Assembly (NCBI GenBank): GCA_012744435.1
Contig: JAAYCA010000036.1
Span: forward strand, 1 to 64,000
Direction of reading: 5' to 3'
From: Bacteroidales bacterium
Lineage (GTDB): Bacteria > Bacteroidota > Bacteroidia > Bacteroidales > UBA932
Length of the DNA stretch: 64,000 nt
In this document: piece by piece, positions 17,815-25,760 of the stretch
How the letters are laid out: each line of letters begins with the position of its first letter
Numbering within the stretch: the stretch's first letter is position 1
Notes under the pieces: generated by a model
Told to the model about the DNA's origin: nothing
The model's input: the letters and a program-made list of their open reading frames with translations, nothing else
The model's database searches: none
Program-made: the position numbers and the translations under genes

Positions 17815-19124
17815 TATTTCAACTTGCGGTTGTCGATGACGTGGGCGCTCTTGCCCTGGCTGCGTTCGATGCTGCCGGGAGCCTTGATCTGCACCTTGGC
17901 ATTGATACTCAGCACGCTGCGAAGCTTGTCGGCGAAGCGCTTCTCCAGCTCTTCGATGGCGGCCGGCGTGTCGAGGGTGGCGTTGAAGAAGTCCGGGCGG
18001 AGCTCCACCTGCACCATCAGCGTGTCGAGGTTGTTGATGCGGTCCACGATGAGCATGTAGACCGGGGCGAACTCCTTCATCGTGAGCACGACGCTCTCCA
18101 CCTGCGACGGGAAGACGTTGATGCCGCGGATGATGAGCATGTCGTCGGTGCGGCCGGCAATGGCGGACATCCGCACGTTGGTGCGCCCGCAGGGGCATTC
18201 GCCCGGCAGCAGGGAGCAGAGGTCGCGCGTGCGGTAACGCAGCACCGGCATGCCCTCCTTGGTGAGGGTCGTAAACACCAGTTCGCCCGTCTGCCCGTCG
18301 GGCAGCGGCTCCAGCGTGACCGGGTCGATGATCTCGGGGAAGAAATGGTCCTCGTTGATGTGCGAGCCGTTCTGCTCGTCGCACTCGTAGCTGACGCTCG
18401 GGCCCATGATCTCGCTCAGGCCGTAGAGGTTGAAACCCTTCAGGCACAGGCGGTCCTGGATCTCCTTGCGCATGTTTTCCGTCCAGGGCTCAGCGCCGAA
18501 GGCGCCCACCCGGAGCCTGATCTGGTCTTTCGTGATTCCGAGCTTGTCCATCGTCTCGGCAAGGTACAAAGCATACGAGGGCGTGCAGGCGATGCCCGTG
18601 ATGCCCAGGTCGCGGATCAGACGCGCATGCTTCTCCGTGTTGCCGGTGGAGGCGGGCACGACGGACGCGCCCACGGTCTCCACTCCGTTGTGGGCCCCCA
18701 GGCCGCCCGTGAACAGGCCATAGCCGTAGGAAACGGAAAAGGTGTCGTTGCGGCCCACGCCATACGCGGTGAGGCTGCGCGCCATGCACTCGCTCCAAAT
18801 GCTGATGTCCTTGCGGGTATAGCCCACGATGGTGGGGTTGCCCGTGGTGCCGGAGGAGGCGTGGATGCGGATGATTTCGCTCTGCGGGGCGGCCTGCAGG
18901 CCGAAGGGATAATTGTCCCGCAGGTCCTTCTTGGTCGTGAAGGGAAGCTTCACGATGTCGTCGATGCTGCGGATGTCGCTCGGCGAGAGGTCCATCTCCT
19001 GCAGCCTGTTGCGGTAGAAAGGTACATTGTGGTAGACATACTCCACAATCTTGTGCAGCCGCTTGCCCTGCAGTTCGCGCATCTGCTCGCGGCTCATGCA
19101 TTCCTTGGTCGGATTCCAGATCAT
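17814..19124 (-). CDS. paaK: Phenylacetate-CoA ligase, first paralogue
   Basis: 436 residues. Same family and motifs as the following gene: HASSGTTGNPTIVGYT (about residues 87-102), YGLSEIMGPSVSYEC and YRTRDLCSLLPGECPCG. In peptide-fermenting anaerobes the aryl-CoA made by the IorAB oxidoreductase can be cleaved by such ligases running in reverse to yield ATP and free arylacetate; direction here is inferred from the linkage. It lies 7 bases after iorB and is translationally coupled to the second paralogue. Confidence 0.93.
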   Translation of the reverse strand: MIWNPTKECMSREQMRELQGKRLHKIVEYVYHNVPFYRNRLQEMDLSPSDIRSIDDIVKLPFTTKKDLRDNYPFGLQAAPQSEIIRIHASSGTTGNPTIVGYTRKDISIWSECMARSLTAYGVGRNDTFSVSYGYGLFTGGLGAHNGVETVGASVVPASTGNTEKHARLIRDLGITGIACTPSYALYLAETMDKLGITKDQIRLRVGAFGAEPWTENMRKEIQDRLCLKGFNLYGLSEIMGPSVSYECDEQNGSHINEDHFFPEIIDPVTLEPLPDGQTGELVFTTLTKEGMPVLRYRTRDLCSLLPGECPCGRTNVRMSAIAGRTDDMLIIRGINVFPSQVESVVLTMKEFAPVYMLIVDRINNLDTLMVQVELRPDFFNATLDTPAAIEELEKRFADKLRSVLSINAKVQIKAPGSIERSQGKSAHVIDNRKLK

Positions 19125-19131
19125 ATTTACA

Positions 19132-19722
19132 CTACTTACTAACTGTCATACTGTGCGACAGGCCCACCGAAAAGGCCTTCAGGTTGGCTTCCACGACCGC
19201 CTCTCCTTTGCGGGAGAAGACGCGGGCGATGGCCTGCCGGAGGCACTCCTCCGGCAAAAGGCCGATGTATGGGGCGGCCATCCCCAGCAGGACCATGTTG
19301 GCGCTCTTCGGAAGACCGCTCTCGCGGGCCACCGCCTCGATGTCCAACCGCACCACATGCGGGAGGGCGTCCAGTTCGGAGAGCAACGCCGTCTCATCGG
19401 GATAGTTGGGAATGTTGACCAACGGACGGGAAGAAGTCACGACCGCGCCGTCCGGGGCGAGATAAGGGAGGTAACGCAACGCCTCCATCGGCTCCATCGA
19501 GACGATGAGGTCAGCACCCCCCAGCGGGATCAGGTCGCTCCAGATCGGAGCTGTGGAGAGCCGCAGGTCGCTCTGGACATCTCCCCCACGCTGGCTCATG
19601 CCATGAACTTCAGCCTGCTTGAGCTGCAGGCCGGAAAGCGTGGCCGCCTCGCCCAGGACCGTGGCGATCGAGAGGATGCCTTGACCTCCCACACCGCAAA
19701 GTTTGATATCGATCTTGCTCAT
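19132..19722 (-). CDS. iorB: Indolepyruvate oxidoreductase, beta subunit
   Basis: 196 residues from the ATG at 19722 (MSKIDIKLCGVGGQG). It belongs to the gamma-domain family of 2-oxo-acid:ferredoxin oxidoreductases; GVGGQGILSIATVLGEAA and HGMSQRGGDVQSDLR are characteristic. With IorA it decarboxylates aryl pyruvates (from Trp, Phe, Tyr) to aryl-acetyl-CoA, reducing ferredoxin. The start overlaps the iorA stop by four bases, so the subunits are cotranslated. Confidence 0.95.
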   Translation of the reverse strand: MSKIDIKLCGVGGQGILSIATVLGEAATLSGLQLKQAEVHGMSQRGGDVQSDLRLSTAPIWSDLIPLGGADLIVSMEPMEALRYLPYLAPDGAVVTSSRPLVNIPNYPDETALLSELDALPHVVRLDIEAVARESGLPKSANMVLLGMAAPYIGLLPEECLRQAIARVFSRKGEAVVEANLKAFSVGLSHSMTVSK

Positions 19723-21317
19723 GACTGCTGCTTTTTCTGACGGAGTTTGCGGCCGAGCGTCTGCATGCACTCGCGCTGCGGGATGATCACGGACACGCCT
19801 TCATAGGCGATTTCCTCGCGGAGGATCCGGGTGATCTCTTCCATATTGGCCGGCAGGGGCACGACCACATGGAGATGCTCCCGTTCCACGCCCAAGGCGA
19901 GGCAGATGGCTTCGTATTTGTGTGTGCCGGCGGAATCCTGCCCGCCGGTCATCGCCGTGGTGAGGTTGTCGCTGATGATGACGGTGATGGCGGAACGGTC
20001 GTTCACCGCGTCCAGCAGGCCGGTCATGCCGGAGTGCGTGAAGGTGGAGTCGCCGATGACGGCGATGGCAGGACGCAGGCCGGCGTCGGCCGCCCCCTTC
20101 GCCATCGTGATGGAGGCGCCCATGTCCACGCAGCTGTCGATGGCGCGGAACGGAGGCAGGGCTCCCAGCGTGTAGCAGCCGATGTCGCCGAAGACGCGCG
20201 CGCCGGGGAATTCCTCCACGACACGGTTCAGTGCGGCATATACGTCGCGGTGGCCGCAGCCCTGGCAGAGCTGGGGCGGACGGGCGGCGAGGTTCAGCGC
20301 AGGCGCGTGCGGAGCGGCTCCGCCCACGCCCAGGGCTGCGGCGACGCAGTCGGGCGTCAGTTCCCCGGTACGGGGCAACGGGCCGTCCAAACGGCCCTGG
20401 ACGGGATAGTCCGGCCCCAGCAGGGCGCGGACCTGCTCCTCCGCGAAAGGCTGCCCGTCCTCGACCACGAGGATGCGGCCGCAATGCGCGGCGAGCGAGC
20501 GGACCTGCGAGGCGGGCAGGGGGTATTGCGAGAGCTTGAGTACGGACACCCCGGCCGGGAGCACCTCCCGGACATAATTGTGGCCGATGCCCGCGGCGAT
20601 GACGCCCAGGCCGCCCTTTTCGCCCAGCGAAAGGGTGTTACGGGGTGAAGTCCCGGCACGGGAACCTATCTCTTCCTGTTTCGCGACCAGCGAAGCGTAC
20701 TGCCGCTTGGCGTTGCCGGGCAGCAGCACCCAGCGGGTGCGTTCGTCGTCCGGATCGAAGGCGTTCTGCGGCAGGGGCGCCCCTATCTGCACCGCCGCGC
20801 GGGAATGTGCGAGGCGCGTGACCAGGCGCATCAGCACCGGCAGGCGCAGCGACTCCGACAGCGCGAAGGCATCCGCAACCATATCGAAGGCCTCCTGCTG
20901 GCAGGAGGGCTCCAGGATGGGCACCATCGCGAATCTGCCGTAGAAGCGGGAATCCTGTTCGTTCTGGGAGGAATGCATCGAAGGGTCATCGGCCGCCAGC
21001 ACCACCAGGCCGCCCTTCACGCCCGTGACGGCGGCGTTGACGAAAGCGTCGGCGCAGACGTTCATTCCCACATGTTTCATGCACACCAGGGCGCGTTTGC
21101 CGGCATAGGACATGCCCAGCGCCGCCTCCATCGCCGTTTTCTCGTTGGTGCACCAGCGGCTCCGCACCCCGCGTTCCCGTGCAAGGGGGCTCTGCTGGAT
21201 GTACTCCGTGATCTCCGTGGAAGGGGTGCCGGGATAAGCATAAACGCCGGACAGCCCTGCATACAAGGCCCCCAGCGCCACGGCTTCATCGCCCAGCAAT
21301 AATCGTTTCTCAGACAT
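19719..21317 (-). CDS. iorA: Indolepyruvate oxidoreductase, alpha subunit, without ferredoxin domain
   Basis: 532 residues from the ATG at 21317. The pyrimidine-binding half begins LLLGDEAVALGALYAG with YPGTPSTEI, and the thiamine-diphosphate half carries CQGCGHRDVYAAL (about residue 355), GDIGCYTLG and VIGDSTFTHSGMTGLLDAV. Many IorA proteins end with a two-cluster ferredoxin domain of about 70 residues. This one stops just after IIPQRECMQTLGR, with no CxxCxxC motif. It heads a five-gene operon with iorB, two paaK genes and the ACT gene. Confidence 0.95.
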   Translation of the reverse strand: MSEKRLLLGDEAVALGALYAGLSGVYAYPGTPSTEITEYIQQSPLARERGVRSRWCTNEKTAMEAALGMSYAGKRALVCMKHVGMNVCADAFVNAAVTGVKGGLVVLAADDPSMHSSQNEQDSRFYGRFAMVPILEPSCQQEAFDMVADAFALSESLRLPVLMRLVTRLAHSRAAVQIGAPLPQNAFDPDDERTRWVLLPGNAKRQYASLVAKQEEIGSRAGTSPRNTLSLGEKGGLGVIAAGIGHNYVREVLPAGVSVLKLSQYPLPASQVRSLAAHCGRILVVEDGQPFAEEQVRALLGPDYPVQGRLDGPLPRTGELTPDCVAAALGVGGAAPHAPALNLAARPPQLCQGCGHRDVYAALNRVVEEFPGARVFGDIGCYTLGALPPFRAIDSCVDMGASITMAKGAADAGLRPAIAVIGDSTFTHSGMTGLLDAVNDRSAITVIISDNLTTAMTGGQDSAGTHKYEAICLALGVEREHLHVVVPLPANMEEITRILREEIAYEGVSVIIPQRECMQTLGRKLRQKKQQS

Positions 21318-21340
21318 GACTACCAACTATAAGGTAACAT

Positions 21341-21372
21341 CAAAAATAATCGATTCTTTCGAAGAAAACAAG
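21341..21372 (-). promoter_or_regulatory. Promoter of the ior-paaK operon
   Basis: On the minus strand CTTG (21372-21369), a 20-base spacer and TATTTTTG (21348-21341) fit the Bacteroidetes consensus. The transcript would start about 20 bases before the iorA ATG. Confidence 0.63.
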
Positions 21373-21375
21373 AAA

Positions 21376-21402
21376 CGCCGCCGAATCTTCAGTCCGGCGG
21401 CG
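21376..21402 (-). terminator. Terminator after the carbohydrate locus
   Basis: The stem CGCCGCCG / CGGCGGCG (21376-21383 and 21395-21402) is followed on the minus strand by TTTCTTGTTTT. It lies 20 bases after the stop of the nucleoside-hydrolase-like gene and abuts the ior promoter. Confidence 0.75.
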
Positions 21403-21422
21403 CATAAAAAACGGAATCCTGC

Positions 21423-22457
21423 TCAGGGCTCCGCCTTGGCGGCATGAAGGCGGAAGCGCGATTCCATGTCTCCGAAAAGAAGGCGGGTATCCACGCTCCT
21501 GTAGACGATGATATCCCTGTTCGGTGCGCTGAAGTCATACAGGCCGGCCTCCGTAATGTGCGGAGCCTTGGTAACTTTATAAAAGGAACCGGCCGCACCG
21601 GGCTCGAAGGTGGTGGTCAAGGTACTGATCAGACAAAGCGGGCTGTCGCCGAGGACATAGGTATCGGCCATGCGGGCAAAGCCCCCCAGCTTGGAACAGA
21701 GATAATCCCCGATTTCCCCCAGCGGGGCGATCTTGTCGTCCAGTTCGGCCATGCTGTACATGCACTGCCGATAGACGTCACGGGGGATCTGCCAAAGCGT
21801 CAGGTCGCTGTCGTTGAACACGACCCGGGCGGCATTGACGTCAAGCCGCAGGTTGTATTCCACGAGATTGGCTCCCTGAAGATGCTCCGGCGGGAAGGGA
21901 TGGCCGAAGTCGTATTCCTGGCCGCCTATCCAAAGCAGTATGACATTCCTGGAAATGGATGGATCCATCAGCCAGGCACTGGCGATATCGGTGAGCGGGC
22001 CGCCGAAAAGCAGGTACAGGGGCCTCTCGGGCGAAGCCTTGTGCGCCTCTTCGATGATCAGGCGCGCGCCTTCCGATTCGACCGGCGTCGCGGGATCGGA
22101 CATCGGTCCCGGCGCCCCGGGCCGCACCTCGATCTGCCCCGTCTTGCCCACGATATCGATGATCTCGAGGGCACGGCTCACGGAAATCTCGGCATTGTTG
22201 CGGGCGCCCGCCTCATTCCGGGTCTGCCCCCACGCCTGCGACCGGGCTCCGACATGGGCCCCGACAATCCCGCGGACATCGGAACTTGCGCAGAGCAGCT
22301 GATGCATCAGATGGAAGAGACCGTCGCCATCGCCGCAAAGGTCGTTGTCAACGAGGACCTTCACCCTGCCACCCTGCTGCGCCCGAATGGCGGGCTGGGC
22401 CTGCAGGCCGGCAAGCGGAAGGAGGAGCAAGAGGATCGTGAGGAGTCTCTTCATCAT
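21423..22457 (-). CDS. Exported nucleoside-hydrolase-family protein
   Basis: 344 residues with a signal peptide ending near LAGLQAQ. The first strand carries VKVLVDNDLCGDGDGLFHL, equivalent to the calcium-binding DxDPGxDDA loop of inosine-uridine nucleoside hydrolases but with changed spacing and no Pro-Gly. Later PLYLLFGGPLTDIASAWL (about residue 145) and NVILLWIGGQEYDFG match the family's second and third conserved blocks. Such enzymes cleave the N-glycosidic bond of ribonucleosides; the altered loop and export suggest a different furanoside. It is the last gene of the locus, 21 bases after the esterase gene. Substrate not determined. Confidence 0.78.
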   Translation of the reverse strand: MMKRLLTILLLLLPLAGLQAQPAIRAQQGGRVKVLVDNDLCGDGDGLFHLMHQLLCASSDVRGIVGAHVGARSQAWGQTRNEAGARNNAEISVSRALEIIDIVGKTGQIEVRPGAPGPMSDPATPVESEGARLIIEEAHKASPERPLYLLFGGPLTDIASAWLMDPSISRNVILLWIGGQEYDFGHPFPPEHLQGANLVEYNLRLDVNAARVVFNDSDLTLWQIPRDVYRQCMYSMAELDDKIAPLGEIGDYLCSKLGGFARMADTYVLGDSPLCLISTLTTTFEPGAAGSFYKVTKAPHITEAGLYDFSAPNRDIIVYRSVDTRLLFGDMESRFRLHAAKAEP

Positions 22458-22478
22458 TTTTTACAAAGATAACACTAT

Positions 22479-23357
22479 TTACGGCATCTGGGTCGCGAAA
22501 TGGCGGGTGAAATACACCATCGCACGACGCAGGGCATCATACCAATAGTAGGACGCGTGGGCGCCGTCGAAGCAGCGGAACTGCGCCTTCATTCCATTCT
22601 TCTTCATCTGCTGGTAAGTGGCCACGTTGGCGTCGAACAGGAAGTCGTCGTCGCCGCAGTCCAGCACAAAATACACGCTCTTGGCAGCCTCGATCTGGGC
22701 AGCGGTATAGGTGCCGCCATTCATGGTGGCAGGGAGCACCGACGGATTGGGCTGGTCGGAGGCAAAGGCTGCCGGGCTGACCGCCGCGCTGATCGCATAG
22801 ACGCTGCTGAACATGTCCGGGTGGCGCATGCCGTAATTGAAGGAACCTCCTCCGCCCATGGACAGTCCGCCGATGGCCCGGTGCCCCTTGTCCGGAATCG
22901 CCCGGTAGCGCTTCTCGATGACCGGGATCAACTCCTTGAAGAAGTAATCCTCGTATTTCCAGCCGTCCTGGTTGAAATAGCCCTGATGGCCCCCTTCATT
23001 GGCATTCGGGAACACGACGATGCACTCGGCGGCGCTGCCGTCATTGGTGATCATGGTAATGGCTTCGAAAATCATGGAGACGGCGATATTGGCCCACTCC
23101 CAGTCGTTCTCGCCGGCACCGTGGAGCATATATACCACCGGATACTTGCGCTCCGGCTCACGGCTGTAGCTCCGCGGAAGCATCACGGAGAAATTCTTGT
23201 CCACGCCGAGGATCTCGCTGTGGAAATAGAGGTGCTCGACCGGGATCGGGAACACGCGCGCCTGATGGGCGGCAGGGTCCTGCTCCTTGACCTCCTGGGC
23301 CTGGAGCGCAAGGGTCATCGCGAAAATAACGCTTGCAAGGGTAAAGATTTTCTTCAT
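22479..23357 (-). CDS. Secreted esterase, CE1/esterase D-like alpha/beta hydrolase
   Basis: 292 residues from the ATG at 23357 (MKKIFTLASVIF), with a signal peptide ending LQAQ. An alpha/beta hydrolase fold follows with YPVVYMLHGAGENDWEW (oxyanion region), the nucleophile elbow GLSMGGGGS near residue 165, DCGDDDFLFDAN (acidic residue) and the catalytic His in FDGAHASYYW. Unlike the two other esterases in this locus it lacks the extra N-terminal beta-sandwich domain. It probably removes acetyl, feruloyl or similar groups from plant glycosides. It is 41 bases after the GH3 gene. Confidence 0.85.
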   Translation of the reverse strand: MKKIFTLASVIFAMTLALQAQEVKEQDPAAHQARVFPIPVEHLYFHSEILGVDKNFSVMLPRSYSREPERKYPVVYMLHGAGENDWEWANIAVSMIFEAITMITNDGSAAECIVVFPNANEGGHQGYFNQDGWKYEDYFFKELIPVIEKRYRAIPDKGHRAIGGLSMGGGGSFNYGMRHPDMFSSVYAISAAVSPAAFASDQPNPSVLPATMNGGTYTAAQIEAAKSVYFVLDCGDDDFLFDANVATYQQMKKNGMKAQFRCFDGAHASYYWYDALRRAMVYFTRHFATQMP

Positions 23358-23398
23358 AAATATATTTGAATGATGGTTGACAATATATTGGGAACCGC

Positions 23399-25759
23399 TC
23401 ATCTGCGGGTTAATTCGTGGATGGGTTGCACCGGTGCCATGACATCGTGGACCGGCCATTTGAGCAGTTTGGGGACACGGGTATCCGCCGAGCAGCGGAT
23501 ATCTTCCACACTCGCGCCAAAGAGGAAACGATAGGTGCCGGGAGCCGTTTCCCAGGCGGAAGAAGCCTCGTTGAAGGAGGCAAGCGTGTAAGCATCTACC
23601 GGCAGGGTCAGGGTCTCGCTCTGCCCGGGCTGCAGAAGGGCCGTTTTGGCAAAGGCCCGCAACTCCCGGTCCGGCTTCTCCAGCCCGCCCGCAGGCGCGG
23701 AAACATACAGCTGGACGGTCTCCTTGCCTGCCACGCGTCCGGTATTGGTCACGGTCACGCTGGCCACGAACCCGTCGGCGGTTTTACGCACGGTGGCCTT
23801 GGAATAAGCAAAATCCGTATAACTCAGACCATAGCCGAAGGGATAGGATACCTCCTTCCCGAAGGAGGAAAAGTAGCGGTAGCCTACGTAGATCCCCTCT
23901 TCGTAAAGGGTAAAATCCACATCCTTGACAAGCGGTTCCACCCGCCCGGTCACCGACATCGTGGAGCCGAACGAGGGCGGACCGTTGAAGTCGTACGGGA
24001 AGTTGTATGAAGAGGGATGGTCGAAGTACTGCATGGGGAAGGTCATGGGGAGTTTGCCGGAAGGGTTGACATCGCCCGTCAAGGCATCCGCCACGACATC
24101 TCCTCCCTCCTGGCCAAGCTGCCAGGCAAGCAGGATGGCATCCGGCCAGGCCTTCCAGGAGGCCGTCTCGATCACGCCGGAGATATTGAGGATCACGATA
24201 ACCTTCTTTCCCGCCACATGATAGGCATCGCAGACATTTCGGATCAGGTCCGTCTCGGCCGCCGTCAGGTTGAAATCGTCCGGGATCTTGCGGTCCCGGG
24301 ATTCTCCGGCATTGCGGCCGATGGTGATGATGGCCACGTCGCCCTCGGCGGCATGCTGGAAGGCGTCGCTGCGCGACAACTCCAGTTCCGCGGCAATGGG
24401 CCGGGTATTCACCATACTGGCACGGAAGCCCGCATAACGGGCCTCGTGCAGGTCCAGGTGGCGGCCATAGAGATTCTCCAAATAAGCGTTGAGCCGGAAG
24501 CCGGCATCATGAAGACCGTCCTTGAGGCTGCGTACATAAGCGGCATTGACCTGGCCGGAGCCGGTCCCGCCGGCAATGAATTTGTAGGACGTGTTGCCGT
24601 AGAGGTCGATCTGGTCCACACCCTTCAGCGGCAGCGCACCGCCTTCGTTCTTGAGCAGGACCATCCCCTCGCCCGCCGCCTGACGGGACACGCTTTTGTG
24701 GGCCTGCAGGTCCGGGGCGTCCGCGGCCCTGCGGCCGCGGAACGTGCCCGTACGGACGATGACCTCGAGCATGCGGCGCACGCACTTGTCCACATCCGCT
24801 TCCGGAAGCTCGCCCGAGCGGACCTTCTCCACGATCTCGCGGATCTGGCTCTTGTGGCCCGGCATCATCAAGTCGTTGCCGGCACTGACCTCGGCAGCCG
24901 TGTTGCGCCGGGCGGTCCAGTCGGTCAGGACGATCCCGTCAAAACCCCACTCATCCCGGAGGATGGTGGTCAGCAAGGCGGGATCTTCCTGGGTCCAAAT
25001 GCCGTTGATGCGGTTGTAGGACGACATCACCGTCCATGGGTGCGACTCCCGCACCGTAATCTCAAAACCCTTGAGGTAGAGTTCGCGCAAGGCGCGCTGC
25101 GACAGGATGACGTCGTTGTCTTTGCGATTGGTCTCCTGGCTGTTGGCGGCAAAATGCTTGATGGAAGTGCCGACCCCGCGGCTCTGGATGCCGTCCACCA
25201 TGGCAGCGGCCATCTTGCCGCTCACGAGCGGATCCTCCGAGTAATATTCGAAATTCCTTCCGCACAGCGGGTTGCGGTGCAGGTTCAGGGCCGGGGCCAG
25301 GATGACGTCCACGCCATACGCCTCGGCCTCCTCACCCATGGCCGTTCCGATGCTGTGCAGCAGGTCGGTGTTCCAGGTAGAAGCGAGGGCCGTGCCGACA
25401 GGATAGGCCGTGCAATAGAACTCCCCCGCCTTGTCGGGCCGGGTGGTGGCCAGGCGCAGGCCGGCCGGCCCGTCCGCCATCACGATGTTGGTGATGCCCA
25501 GGTGCGGGAAACCGTAAGTGGACCCGCCTACAGACATCTTATTGTCGTAGATCCGGGCAGTAGACGGAAGGTCGTAGACAGCCTCCGACGGATCTCCTCC
25601 CGCCAGTACGCCCTGGTTGGAGCCAACCAGCAGGGTGGCTTTCTCCTCGAGGGTCATGGATCTGAGCACCTCTTCTATGTTTCCTTCCGACAACTTCGGC
25701 TGTGCCGTCATCGGAAGGCATAGCAGGATACCCAATAGGAAAAGAGAGGATTTATGCAT
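23399..25759 (-). CDS. Glycoside hydrolase family 3 beta-glycosidase, exported
   Basis: 786 residues with a signal peptide (MHKSSLFLLGILLCLPMTAQ). The TIM-barrel domain covers about residues 25-330. It has RNFEYYSEDP and KHFAANSQETNR, and the nucleophile Asp in GFDGIVLTDW near residue 281. The (alpha/beta)6 domain follows, with GRNAGESRDR near 485, and a fibronectin-III-like C-terminal domain covers about 670-786. GH3 enzymes of this layout are mostly beta-glucosidases or beta-xylosidases. It lies 1 base after a DUF1593 gene, in the operon from the promoter at 28927. Confidence 0.94.
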   Translation of the reverse strand: MHKSSLFLLGILLCLPMTAQPKLSEGNIEEVLRSMTLEEKATLLVGSNQGVLAGGDPSEAVYDLPSTARIYDNKMSVGGSTYGFPHLGITNIVMADGPAGLRLATTRPDKAGEFYCTAYPVGTALASTWNTDLLHSIGTAMGEEAEAYGVDVILAPALNLHRNPLCGRNFEYYSEDPLVSGKMAAAMVDGIQSRGVGTSIKHFAANSQETNRKDNDVILSQRALRELYLKGFEITVRESHPWTVMSSYNRINGIWTQEDPALLTTILRDEWGFDGIVLTDWTARRNTAAEVSAGNDLMMPGHKSQIREIVEKVRSGELPEADVDKCVRRMLEVIVRTGTFRGRRAADAPDLQAHKSVSRQAAGEGMVLLKNEGGALPLKGVDQIDLYGNTSYKFIAGGTGSGQVNAAYVRSLKDGLHDAGFRLNAYLENLYGRHLDLHEARYAGFRASMVNTRPIAAELELSRSDAFQHAAEGDVAIITIGRNAGESRDRKIPDDFNLTAAETDLIRNVCDAYHVAGKKVIVILNISGVIETASWKAWPDAILLAWQLGQEGGDVVADALTGDVNPSGKLPMTFPMQYFDHPSSYNFPYDFNGPPSFGSTMSVTGRVEPLVKDVDFTLYEEGIYVGYRYFSSFGKEVSYPFGYGLSYTDFAYSKATVRKTADGFVASVTVTNTGRVAGKETVQLYVSAPAGGLEKPDRELRAFAKTALLQPGQSETLTLPVDAYTLASFNEASSAWETAPGTYRFLFGASVEDIRCSADTRVPKLLKWPVHDVMAPVQPIHELTRR

Positions 25760-25760
25760 G

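Noticed and set aside
17815..18447. A long N-terminal extension of the second phenylacetate-CoA ligase
   Set aside because: The extension is the other-frame shadow of the first paaK gene. The family start begins at the ATG at 17814, coupled to the upstream stop.
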